Origin: JACRJW01 sp964359095 | Lineage (GTDB): Bacteria > Patescibacteriota > Patescibacteriia > UBA9934 > GWF2-40-263 | Length of the DNA stretch: 18,035 nt | NCBI GenBank assembly: GCA_964359095.1 | Contig: CAYHRJ010000021.1 | Span: 1 to 18,035 of the forward strand | Reading direction: 5' to 3' | Shown: positions 6,400 through 13,752 of the stretch, in pieces | Layout of the letters: every line of letters starts with the position of its first letter | Numbering within the stretch: the stretch's first letter is position 1 | Position numbers and translations under genes: made by a program | Notes under the pieces: model-generated | What the model saw: the letters and a program-made list of their open reading frames with translations, nothing else | The model's database searches: none | Told to the model about the DNA's origin: nothing

Positions 6400-7566
6400 G
6401 TGAGCACAGACGTTTTGCAACTCATTCTCGCGTTAGATGTGGGTCTGTTAGCAGGTTTTCTGTTTTGTTTTGCGGATCGCGCGAGAGGCCGTGCGACTCA
6501 GACACAGCGGGAACAGGCAAAAGATCAGGCCATGCTTAATAGTATTGCTGATGGAGTGCTTGCCACGGACGGAAGGGGAGTTGTCACGTTGTTCAATACC
6601 GCCTGCACCCGCATGTTGGGATGGGAGCCTGAAGAAGTGATCGGCAAAAAATTGGTTGATGTAGTGAAAATGACTAATGATGCCGGCGAGGAAATTCTCT
6701 CTTCGCAACGTCCGCTTGCCAAGACGTTGGAGCTAGGGCTCACATCTTCGTTCACCCAGCGGTACCGCCGTAAGGACGGTTCGGTATTTCCTGTGTCCAT
6801 CACTGTTTCCCCTATCGTTTTTCGCGGGCGTCCGGAGGGCGCCATCGCGGTTGTGCGCGATGTGACGAAGGAAACACAAATCGATAAGGCGAAGACGGAG
6901 TTCGTCTCTTTGGCCAGCCATCAGTTGCGCACGCCCATCTCGATTATCAATTGGTATCTGGAGGCCATCCTGACCGGTGAGACAAGCGGCTTAACCGCCC
7001 GGCAGAAGCAATTCCTCAAACAAGTGTACGAAAGCGCCGGTCGAATGTCGGAGTTGGTCGATACTTTGTTAAACGTTTCCCGATTGGAAATGGGAACGTT
7101 TGCCATGAAAAAAGAAGAGGTTAATCTTCTTCCCCTCGCGCGCTCGCTTGTTCAGGAGCTCGAACCGGAGCTCAAGCGGCGCAGACATCGGTTCATGTTT
7201 ACATCGCCGTCCACGTTTCCGTCCATTCGCGCGGATCGCAAGCTCGTATGGATTATTCTTCAAAATTTGTTAACGAACGCCATCAAGTATACGCCAAATG
7301 GAGGCAAGATTGCGTTAGACATGACCACGAGAGGATCTCATGTCCTGATTCATGTTTCCGATTCCGGCGTGGGGATTCCCGAAGCGCAGAAGAGCCGTAT
7401 TTTTTTGAAGATGTTCAGAGCCCAAAATGCGCAGGAGTTGGATTCCAACGGTTCGGGTTTGGGTCTTTACATTGTGAAGTCGATCGTGGAGAAGATGGGC
7501 GGAACGATTCGTTTCACTTCGCGTATTGGTAAAGGAACCGTGTTCCGTGTTAAATTACCAAGGTAG
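6400..7566 (+). CDS. PAS-domain sensor histidine kinase with one N-terminal TM helix
   Basis: 388 aa, GTG start fixed by AAAAGGAGG. One TM helix (about 5-25) has essentially no external loop, so sensing is by the cytoplasmic PAS domain (about 45-160, MLNSIADGVLATDGRG to VVRDVTKE). HisKA follows with the phospho-accepting His174 in ASHQLRTP. The HATPase domain has an N-box (NLLTNAIKY, Asn293), a G1 box (DSGVGIP, Asp321) and a G2 box (GSGLGLY, 351-357), so the kinase looks catalytically complete. The residue after His is Gln rather than the usual Glu/Asp. The cognate receiver gene starts 3 bp after its stop. The likely partner is that receiver; the input signal is unknown. A larger relative with a periplasmic sensor lies at 7945. 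Confidence 0.92.
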   Translation: MSTDVLQLILALDVGLLAGFLFCFADRARGRATQTQREQAKDQAMLNSIADGVLATDGRGVVTLFNTACTRMLGWEPEEVIGKKLVDVVKMTNDAGEEILSSQRPLAKTLELGLTSSFTQRYRRKDGSVFPVSITVSPIVFRGRPEGAIAVVRDVTKETQIDKAKTEFVSLASHQLRTPISIINWYLEAILTGETSGLTARQKQFLKQVYESAGRMSELVDTLLNVSRLEMGTFAMKKEEVNLLPLARSLVQELEPELKRRRHRFMFTSPSTFPSIRADRKLVWIILQNLLTNAIKYTPNGGKIALDMTTRGSHVLIHVSDSGVGIPEAQKSRIFLKMFRAQNAQELDSNGSGLGLYIVKSIVEKMGGTIRFTSRIGKGTVFRVKLPR

Positions 7567-7569
7567 GAT

Positions 7570-7932
7570 ATGTTGAAAAAATGCGTTCTCATCGTCGAAG
7601 ACGAGCCGTACGTCTCTCAAATTCTCAAGATTAAACTTGAGGAAAATGGATTTCGTGTTCTGGTTGCCCCAAACGGAAAAGAAGGTTTGAAGATGCTTCG
7701 CGCGCAGAAGATAGATGTCTTGCTGTTGGATCTGCTCATGCCGGTGCTGAATGGATTCCGCGTGTTGGAGGAGATGCAGCGTACGCACATCACGGTTCCC
7801 ACGATTGTTCTTACGAACCTGGGGCAAAAGGATGACCTGGAGCAGATCCGTCAGTATCCGGATGTGGATTATCTTATCAAATCCGACACGCCCCTTTCCG
7901 CCATTTTGGAAAAAGTTCGATCAAAATTATAG
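7570..7932 (+). CDS. Single-domain response regulator (receiver only)
   Basis: 120 aa, a bare CheY-like fold with no DNA-binding or enzymatic output. Visible residues are the acidic pocket E10/D11, phospho-acceptor Asp54 (LLLDLLMP), switch Thr82 in VLTNLGQ, and Lys104 in YLIKSD (the usual Pro after Lys is absent). GGTAGGA overlaps the preceding stop and can serve as ribosome binding site. It probably receives phosphate from the kinase immediately upstream and acts by protein-protein contact. Proximity to pilB suggests a target in pilus control, as with PilG/PilH-type receivers elsewhere; that is inference. Confidence 0.92.
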   Translation: MLKKCVLIVEDEPYVSQILKIKLEENGFRVLVAPNGKEGLKMLRAQKIDVLLLDLLMPVLNGFRVLEEMQRTHITVPTIVLTNLGQKDDLEQIRQYPDVDYLIKSDTPLSAILEKVRSKL

Positions 7933-7944
7933 AACGAGGAGGAC

Positions 7945-10137
7945 ATGAAGTGGAGATTTTCCGATACGTCGATTAGCGCGCAATTCGGCGTTTTATTTAC
8001 GCTCGTGTTTTTTGTGCCGGTCGTCTCGCTCGGCTTGTTTTATTCTCTTGAGTTTCGTCAAATCCAAAAGGAAAACCTTGAGGAGCTGGCGTATGTCGCC
8101 GATGGGAACGCCAAGCAAGTGGAACTGCTGATGGAGGAACGTCTTGGGTTACAGCAAACCATTTATGCCAGCACGTCCATCCGGCTGGCTCTGAGTCAAG
8201 CGGACAAGCCGGCACTTCTGGTTGCCATGCGCGAGTATCTGCTTGCGGATCCTTCGATTCGATCCATTCAATTTTTTGATACGGCCGGCGTCTCGTATGC
8301 TTCGACGTCCGAGGATGCCGACGAGATGTCTCTTCCTGAGAACGCGAGGGAAGTGACAAAGGATGAGACGGGCTTTTACGAGGTTCAGATGAAAGATGGC
8401 ATCCTGACAGGGTTCATGCTGAGGGAGTTTCAACACGGGAACGCCTTCCGAGGCTCGCTTCTTATCGGGATTGATCTTTCGGACATTGTGGATTTACAAG
8501 CATCGTACTCTTCCCTCTCGCAAACGGGAGAGCTCTTGCTTGTCGCGCCTCAAAATGGGATGGCCGTCGTGTTCACCCCAAAGAGGTTTGCCGATGGCCG
8601 TTCGTCGTTTCCACTGGATGATCAGTCCGTTGAGGTTCGGTCGTTGAATCGCACGTCTGGTGCGTATCACAAAGCAACAGACTATCGTGGAACGCAGGTT
8701 TTTGCCGCCACGCAGTACCTTCCATCGCTTGACTGGGGACTCTTGGTAAAGAAGGATCGTGATGAAGTACTCGTGCCGGTGGTGAACCTCTACCGAATCA
8801 TCTTGTTTGCGATTGTCACGTCTCTCCTCCTGTTATTTTTACTGGGGTGGTATCTGCGACGGTATGTCCTTTCTCCCATCAAGGCGCTCACCAAATTAGC
8901 AAAACAAATACAGCATGGAATGTATCGAGGCAATCTGACGATAGACGCTCAAAATGAAGTCGGCAGCCTGGCGCGCGCGTTCAAGACCATGAGCGAGCAA
9001 TTGCTGGAAGCGAACCAAACGTTGGAAGACAAGGTCAAACGCCGCACTTCCCGTTTGAACCAGATGCTGAAACAAGTGCGGGCGCAAAAGATGCGCGATG
9101 ATGCTCTCTTGTCCTCCATTGTGGAGGGGATGGTCGCGACCGACAAGGAGGGGATCATTGTTCTTGCTAACGCAGCGGCATGTGAGATGTTGAACCGTCC
9201 ATCGAAGAAACTTTCAGGCTCGCCGCTCGCCGCATTTCTGCGCTTGCGTTCATTGGATGGGCAGGCTTTGGGGAAAAAGATCGATCCTCTTACGCGCGTC
9301 CTCACCAGACGGGAGGTCGTTCGTCGTCAGGAGTTTTCTGCCAGAATCCAAGGGCGTACCTCATTTCCTTTGGAACTTTCTGCGGCGCCGGTGGTGGTGG
9401 ACGAGGCGTTTGTCGGAGCCATTTTTATTCTGTATGACCTTACAAAGGAGAAAGAAGTTGATCGGCTCAAGAGCGAGTTTATCGCCATGGCCTCCCATCA
9501 GCTGCGCGCGCCGTTGGCGAGCATGAAGTGGTACGGCGAGTTGCTGGCAAAAGGGAAGGCGGGATCGCTCAAGAAAGAACAGGCCGAGTTTGTCGACCGC
9601 ATCAATATCTCGACGCGTCGAACCATTTCGCTCGTTGATGATTTTTTGAATGTTTCACGTGTTGAACGCGGAGAACTCAAAATGACGCCGCGTAAGGTAC
9701 CGGTGCGCGAGTTGATTAGGGGAATCGTTCAGAGCCTCTCGCCGGACATCGAACGCAACGCGCTACGGGTTCGGGTACGCGCGACAGCCAAACACAAGAC
9801 GATCATGGCGGATCCGGACATGATGCGCGAGATATTGGCCAATCTCATCGGGAACGCGGTGAAGTATACCCCCAAGGGAGGCGAGGTTTTGGTAACGATT
9901 AAAGATGCGTCTGGGGGTTTGCGGTTGGAAGTTCAAGATAGCGGCGTGGGTATTCCGGCAAACGAGCAGAAAAAGTTGTTCGGGGAGTTTTTTCGAGCGT
10001 CGAATGCTTCAAAGTTGGGGTTTGAAGGAACCGGACTTGGCCTGTATACTGCTAAGCGCCTGACGGATCGCATGGGAGGAACGATCGGTTTTGAATCGCA
10101 GGAAGGGAAGGGCTCCACGTTTTGGGTCGAAATTTGA
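7945..10137 (+). CDS. Large sensor histidine kinase: periplasmic Cache-like domain, HAMP, PAS, HisKA, HATPase
   Basis: 730 aa, with GAGGAGG two bases before the ATG. TM1 (about 13-35) and TM2 (about 285-304) enclose a roughly 250-residue extracellular sensor with a Cache-like look. A HAMP domain (about 302-355, with SPIKALTKLA) and a coiled coil (about 350-390) lead to a PAS domain (about 388-505). HisKA carries His518 in ASHQLRAP. The HATPase has Asn637 (NLIGNAVKY), DSGVGIP (665-671) and GTGLGLY (695-701). The H+1 residue is Gln. The H+4 residue, usually Thr/Asn and important for phosphatase activity in HisKA kinases, is Ala here. It may therefore be a one-way kinase; that is inference. It sits in a tight cluster between two receivers and pairs most simply with the one at 10148. 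Confidence 0.93.
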   Translation: MKWRFSDTSISAQFGVLFTLVFFVPVVSLGLFYSLEFRQIQKENLEELAYVADGNAKQVELLMEERLGLQQTIYASTSIRLALSQADKPALLVAMREYLLADPSIRSIQFFDTAGVSYASTSEDADEMSLPENAREVTKDETGFYEVQMKDGILTGFMLREFQHGNAFRGSLLIGIDLSDIVDLQASYSSLSQTGELLLVAPQNGMAVVFTPKRFADGRSSFPLDDQSVEVRSLNRTSGAYHKATDYRGTQVFAATQYLPSLDWGLLVKKDRDEVLVPVVNLYRIILFAIVTSLLLLFLLGWYLRRYVLSPIKALTKLAKQIQHGMYRGNLTIDAQNEVGSLARAFKTMSEQLLEANQTLEDKVKRRTSRLNQMLKQVRAQKMRDDALLSSIVEGMVATDKEGIIVLANAAACEMLNRPSKKLSGSPLAAFLRLRSLDGQALGKKIDPLTRVLTRREVVRRQEFSARIQGRTSFPLELSAAPVVVDEAFVGAIFILYDLTKEKEVDRLKSEFIAMASHQLRAPLASMKWYGELLAKGKAGSLKKEQAEFVDRINISTRRTISLVDDFLNVSRVERGELKMTPRKVPVRELIRGIVQSLSPDIERNALRVRVRATAKHKTIMADPDMMREILANLIGNAVKYTPKGGEVLVTIKDASGGLRLEVQDSGVGIPANEQKKLFGEFFRASNASKLGFEGTGLGLYTAKRLTDRMGGTIGFESQEGKGSTFWVEI

Positions 10138-10147
10138 TTGACGCGCT

Positions 10148-10522
10148 ATGCCAGAAAAGAAAACGATCCTCGTTGTAGAGGACGATCACTTTTTATCCGA
10201 TATTTATAAACGCCAGCTGGAAGGCAAAGGATGCAAGGTTGTGGTTGCTGGCAATGGCACAGAGGCGTTGAAGGTTCTCAAGGATTTGAAACCAGACGTG
10301 ATTTTGTTAGATCTCATTATGCCTGGGATGAACGGATTTGAGTTTTTAGAAGCGCTTCGTGCAGAGGCGGATCACAAAAAACGGCGGGTGATCGTCTTAT
10401 CCAATCTTGGACAGGAAAGCGATAAAGAACGCTGTAAGACGCTGGGCGTGAAAGAATATCTTGTGAAGACCGATGTGAGTGTTGACCAGATTTTATCCGC
10501 TGTTCTCGGTTCATCAGGTTAA
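10148..10522 (+). CDS. Single-domain response regulator (receiver only)
   Basis: 124 aa, CheY-like, without output domain. The acidic residues E11/D12/D13, phospho-acceptor Asp55 (VILLDLIMPGMNG), switch Ser85 in VLSNLGQ and Lys107 in YLVKTD are all visible. It shares the V-L-(T/S)-N-L-G-Q and K-(S/T)-D features with the receiver at 7570, so the two are closely related. The start is 10 bp after the large kinase and lacks a good Shine-Dalgarno. It is the last gene before the pilus operon. Its likely role is relaying the signal of the 7945 kinase to a protein target, perhaps the pilus motors. Confidence 0.92.
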   Translation: MPEKKTILVVEDDHFLSDIYKRQLEGKGCKVVVAGNGTEALKVLKDLKPDVILLDLIMPGMNGFEFLEALRAEADHKKRRVIVLSNLGQESDKERCKTLGVKEYLVKTDVSVDQILSAVLGSSG

Positions 10523-10525
10523 GTG

Positions 10526-10542
10526 TCTGATTTGTCATCAGA
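10526..10542. repeat. Short inverted repeat upstream of pilB
   Basis: TCTGAT (10526-10531) and ATCAGA (10537-10542) are perfect inverted arms around TTGTC. A run of ten T lies at 10556-10565, 13 bases beyond the second arm. It could be a weak terminator of the sensory operon or an operator for pilB; the gap to the T-run argues against an efficient terminator. Confidence 0.35.
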
Positions 10543-10564
10543 GAAAGCCAAGGTCTTTTTTTTT

Positions 10565-10573
10565 TGTTATACT
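10565..10573 (+). promoter_or_regulatory. Extended -10 promoter for the pilus operon, nearly leaderless
   Basis: TGTTATACT is a TGN extended -10 with TATACT (5 of 6 to consensus), overlapping the end of a T10 tract. Its 9-nt gap to ATG 10583 equals that of the promoter at 5454. The two regions also share GCA(C/T)TATG at the start codon. The predicted leader is about 3 nt. Confidence 0.6.
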
Positions 10574-10582
10574 AAGAGCACT

Positions 10583-12271
10583 ATGGGACTTACCAGAGAT
10601 CAATTACACGAGGCGCTTGTAGATTCGCAGGCCATCGAGGAGGAAGATTTTACAAAGGCAGAACAAGCTACTGAGGTCGCCCAGATTGGGATCGACGGTG
10701 TACTCATTTCTCGCGGGGTGCTCAAAGACGAGGATTACGGTCAGGTTATGGCGGCTTGGTACTCTGTTCCGTTTGTGAATTTGAGGCGAACGCATGTTCC
10801 AAACGAGGTCGTCGTGAAACTTCCTGAGGTGTTTGCACGGACGCACAACATTCTTCCCGTAAAAGAAGACGAGGCTTCTTTTACGATCGCCACTGATGAC
10901 CCACATGATCTGCTTGAGCGCTCTTTGCTGGAAAAGTATCTGCGCCGTGAAGTTCACTATGCATTCGCGACCAAGGCGGATCTGAAAGCGCACATGTATT
11001 TGTTTGCGAAGGATCCAAAAGCCATGATCGCGTCGATTGTTGATCGTCCTTCAACAACACAAGACGGCGTGGATACGACGGCTATTGAACTCATCGACGC
11101 GGTCATCAATTACGCCTATCAAGGGGGAGCCTCTGATATTCACATCGAACCCGAAGAAGAATACACACTGATCCGGTATCGCCAAGACGGCCTGTTACAT
11201 GATATCGCACGGATCCCGGTGCGCCTTCATGACAACCTCATGACGCGTTTGAAAGTCCTCTCGCGACTTGCAACGGATGAAAGACGTGCCGCGCAAGATG
11301 GGAAGATTCGACACAAGACGCAGTGGGGAGAGGAGATCGAAATTCGTCTTTCTATTTTACCAACCACGCACGCCGAGAAAGCGGTGATGCGTTTGCTTGC
11401 CGATAAAAGCCAGGAGTTTAATTTGACCAACCTTGGGTTATCCGAGGCCGACTATGGAAAAGTCTCCGAGGTGGTTCAACGGCCATGGGGAGCTATTTTA
11501 GTCACGGGTCCAACAGGTTCAGGAAAGACCACAACGCTCTATTCCATTTTGAAAGTTTTGAACAAGCGCGATGTGAACATCACGACCATTGAAGATCCTG
11601 TGGAGTTCGATATGGAAAGCGTTGCTCAGACGCAGGTAAATGAAAAAACAGGCCTGACGTTTGCCAAAGGACTTCGTTCAATCGTGCGGCAAGATCCGGA
11701 TATTATCATGGTGGGAGAAATTCGAGATTCAGAAACAGCCGCGATCGCGGTGAACGCTGCCATGACCGGACACCTGGTTCTCTCCACCCTTCACACAAAC
11801 GATGCGTCAACCACCTTCCCTCGTTTGCAAGATATGGACGTTGAAGATTTTTTGATAGCCTCAACGGTGAATGTCGTGGTCGCTCAGCGTCTGGTACGTA
11901 AGATTTGTGCCAACTGTATCCAGAGTCTGCAGATCGACAAAGTGACCGAAGAGCTTTTGGCTCACAATCCCCACGTGCTTCAATATGTGAAAGAGTTGAG
12001 TGGGAAAAAAACATTGAAAGGTGTGACGATGTATAAGGGCAAGGGTTGTCATGTGTGTCACGAGACGGGTTACCACGGACGTATGGGCGTCTTTGAAGTG
12101 TTGAACGTAAGCGAAGATGTTCGACAGGCGATTATGGCACACAAGAATGCTGATGAGATTCGCGCGATTGCCCTCAAAGAAGGAATGACCAGCATGGTCT
12201 ATGACGGCGTGCGGAAGGTGACGCTTGGGGTCACCACACTGGAGGAAGTGATGCGTGTGACTAGTGAGTAG
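10583..12271 (+). CDS. pilB: Type IV pilus assembly ATPase PilB (GspE family)
   Basis: 562 aa from ATG 10583. The frame is open to GTG 10523, but that codon lies upstream of the predicted promoter. The protein is the hexameric cytoplasmic motor that powers pilin polymerisation. An N-terminal MshEN/GspE-II-like region (about 1-150) precedes the ATPase core. The core has Walker A GPTGSGKT (309-316), Asp box IEDPVEF (337-343), Walker B IIMVGEIRD (374-382) and His box GHLVLSTLHTND (396-407). The PilB/GspE tetracysteine zinc motif is complete at C442, C445, C489 and C492. The length is typical. The last codons (S-E-stop) lie in the heptamer repeat array that fills the gap to pilT. The preceding genes are two sensor/receiver pairs. 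Confidence 0.96.
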   Translation: MGLTRDQLHEALVDSQAIEEEDFTKAEQATEVAQIGIDGVLISRGVLKDEDYGQVMAAWYSVPFVNLRRTHVPNEVVVKLPEVFARTHNILPVKEDEASFTIATDDPHDLLERSLLEKYLRREVHYAFATKADLKAHMYLFAKDPKAMIASIVDRPSTTQDGVDTTAIELIDAVINYAYQGGASDIHIEPEEEYTLIRYRQDGLLHDIARIPVRLHDNLMTRLKVLSRLATDERRAAQDGKIRHKTQWGEEIEIRLSILPTTHAEKAVMRLLADKSQEFNLTNLGLSEADYGKVSEVVQRPWGAILVTGPTGSGKTTTLYSILKVLNKRDVNITTIEDPVEFDMESVAQTQVNEKTGLTFAKGLRSIVRQDPDIIMVGEIRDSETAAIAVNAAMTGHLVLSTLHTNDASTTFPRLQDMDVEDFLIASTVNVVVAQRLVRKICANCIQSLQIDKVTEELLAHNPHVLQYVKELSGKKTLKGVTMYKGKGCHVCHETGYHGRMGVFEVLNVSEDVRQAIMAHKNADEIRAIALKEGMTSMVYDGVRKVTLGVTTLEEVMRVTSE

Positions 12272-12354
12272 CTGGTAGCTGGTATCTGGTATGTGGGAGT
12301 TGGTTTAATGAGAGTTCGAATACCAGCTTCCAGATACCAAATACCAAATACCAA
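12262..12354. repeat. Gene-less pair of inverted heptamer arrays between pilB and pilT
   Basis: The left arm (12262-12303) holds heptamers in register: TAGTGAG, TAGCTGG twice, TATCTGG, TATGTGG, GAGTTGG. The right arm (12320-12354) holds the opposite orientation: ATACCAG, CTTCCAG, ATACCAA three times. The best pairing is the 10-bp TGGTATCTGG (12280-12289) with CCAGATACCA (12330-12339), flanked by imperfect pairing. The heptamers belong to the same family as the arrays around the IVP gene at 13360. The left arm covers the pilB stop and the right arm ends 5 bases before pilT. Apart from this, the gap holds no gene. Confidence 0.8.
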
Positions 12355-12359
12355 TTTCT

Positions 12360-13337
12360 ATGGAGGAACTACAAGCGATTATTAAACATGCGGCAAAAAA
12401 AGGTGCATCTGACGTGCACCTTGTTTCGGGTGCTGCGGCTCAGATACGCGTTCACGGAAAATTGGAAATCATGAAGAACGAGGTACTAACAGCCGCGTTC
12501 GTGCAAAAAATTGTGATGGCTTTGCTCAAACAACCTCAGTTGAAGCAGCTGGAAGACTCAGGAGATGTAGATGTGGGTCTCACAATGTCAGGCGTTGGGT
12601 TGCGTGTGAACGTTCATAGACAATCTTTGGGTCTGTCTCTTGCGATTCGAATTATCCCCTCTGATATTCCCACACCCGAGACGCTCGGTTTTCACGAAAC
12701 CATGATGCAGATTCCTGATTTGGAAGATGGATTTGTGATCGTGAGTGGGGCAACAGGATCGGGCAAGTCAACCACACTGGCATCGATCATACAAAAAATG
12801 AATGAAGGTGAAGGGCGCCACATTATTACCCTGGAAGATCCGATTGAGTATCGATTTCAGCAGGGAAATTGTTTAATCGAGCAGCGTCAGCTCGGTGCAG
12901 ATTTTCCTTCATTTGAAAAAGGGTTGCGACATGTGCTCCGTCAGGATCCAGATGTGATCGTCGTGGGAGAGATGCGCGATCCGGAAACGATCTCGCTGGC
13001 ACTCACAGCCGCTGAAACAGGGCACCTTGTTCTTTCAACCCTTCATGCGCCAAACGCAGCTGAAGTCATCGAGCGCATTGTGAACGTTTTTGAAGGTGCG
13101 GCGCAGCAGCAGGTGTTGGTTCAATTGTCCGCCACGCTCAGAATGGTCGTCGCACAAAAGCTGTTGCCGAAAAAAGAAGGAGGCCTTGTGGCCGCGCGTG
13201 AAATTTTGGTCACCACAACCGCCATTCAAAGCGCGATCCGCCAGAATAATTTGTCTGTCATCCGCTCTGCGATTCAGACGGGAAAAAAGGTGGGGATGAT
13301 AAGCATGGAGCAAGCAATGAAGGAAATGAGTATCTAG
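12360..13337 (+). CDS. pilT: Type IV pilus retraction ATPase PilT
   Basis: 325 aa, near the usual PilT length of about 340-350. It disassembles the pilus and so drives retraction and twitching. The N-terminal PAS-like region (about 1-100) has the typical KGASDVHL start. The core has Walker A GATGSGKST (130-138), Asp box LEDPIEYRF (158-166), Walker B VIVVGEMRDPET (199-210) and His box GHLVLSTLHA (221-230). It lacks the N-terminal extension and cysteines of PilB. The C-terminal AIRNLIRE-type motif is degenerate (VIRSAIQT, about 300-307). No Shine-Dalgarno precedes ATG 12360; the region is repeat-derived. The final residues S-I-stop fall inside the 27-bp inverted repeat at 13328, so the C-terminus may have been rewritten by the insertion. 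Confidence 0.95.
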   Translation: MEELQAIIKHAAKKGASDVHLVSGAAAQIRVHGKLEIMKNEVLTAAFVQKIVMALLKQPQLKQLEDSGDVDVGLTMSGVGLRVNVHRQSLGLSLAIRIIPSDIPTPETLGFHETMMQIPDLEDGFVIVSGATGSGKSTTLASIIQKMNEGEGRHIITLEDPIEYRFQQGNCLIEQRQLGADFPSFEKGLRHVLRQDPDVIVVGEMRDPETISLALTAAETGHLVLSTLHAPNAAEVIERIVNVFEGAAQQQVLVQLSATLRMVVAQKLLPKKEGGLVAAREILVTTTAIQSAIRQNNLSVIRSAIQTGKKVGMISMEQAMKEMSI

Positions 13338-13354
13338 TATCTGGTATCTAGGAT
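13328..13354 (+). repeat. Left 27-bp inverted repeat of heptamers
   Basis: It contains in-register heptamers TATCTAG (13331-13337), TATCTGG (13338-13344) and TATCTAG (13345-13351). It is a perfect reverse complement of 13746-13772. The pilT stop codon TAG (13335-13337) lies inside it, and the IVP start ATG lies 5 bases beyond it. Confidence 0.93.
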
Positions 13355-13359
13355 ATTGT

Positions 13360-13752
13360 ATGGGAGAATTGAAAAACTTTACCGATTTGATTGCATGGAA
13401 GAAAGCTCATCAGATGGCTCTACGTATGTATACCGTTTCGAAAGCATTCCCGTCAGATGAACGATTCGGACTGGTCTCACAAATGAGAAGGTCAGCCGTT
13501 TCGGTGAGTTCAAATATCGCAGAAGGATTTACTCGCTTTTCAGCGAAAGATAAACGGCGCTTCTATAACATGGCTGAAGCTTCGTTGGTTGAACTACAAA
13601 ATCAATTGCACATAGTAAAGGACGTTGGTTTTGTGCCGATGAATCAATTTAACGAACTCTATCAACTCTCAGAAGAGGTTTATCGATTGATAAATGGGTT
13701 GGCTCGATCTGCCGTCGATAAGCTAGTTCCCTCCCCCCATTCTAGATCCTAG
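13360..13752 (+). CDS. Four-helix-bundle protein, 23S rRNA intervening-sequence protein (S23/IVP) family
   Basis: 130 aa. The family pattern is clear: F-T-D-L-I-A-W-K-K-A near the N-terminus, then FPSDERFGLVSQMRRSAVSV (about 30-49), SSNIAEGFTR (50-59) and a helix AEASLVELQNQL (about 72-83). The protein should be all-helical and form oligomeric bundles; relatives include proteins encoded in 23S rRNA insertions and the Avd accessory protein of diversity-generating retroelements. No rRNA or reverse transcriptase is present here. The exact role is unknown; nucleic-acid binding is plausible. Start ATG 13360 follows the left repeat at 5 bases without a Shine-Dalgarno, and the last codons plus TAG lie in the right repeat. 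It has no evident link to pilus function despite its place in the operon. Confidence 0.93.
   Translation: MGELKNFTDLIAWKKAHQMALRMYTVSKAFPSDERFGLVSQMRRSAVSVSSNIAEGFTRFSAKDKRRFYNMAEASLVELQNQLHIVKDVGFVPMNQFNELYQLSEEVYRLINGLARSAVDKLVPSPHSRS

Noticed and set aside
10523..10582. GTG 10523 as the pilB start
   Set aside because: The added 20 residues do not resemble PilB and span a T10 tract and an extended -10 box placed 9 nt before ATG 10583.
13360..13752. The four-helix-bundle gene as the Avd of a diversity-generating retroelement
   Set aside because: No reverse transcriptase, template repeat or variable repeat was found in the window; only the family fold is shared.
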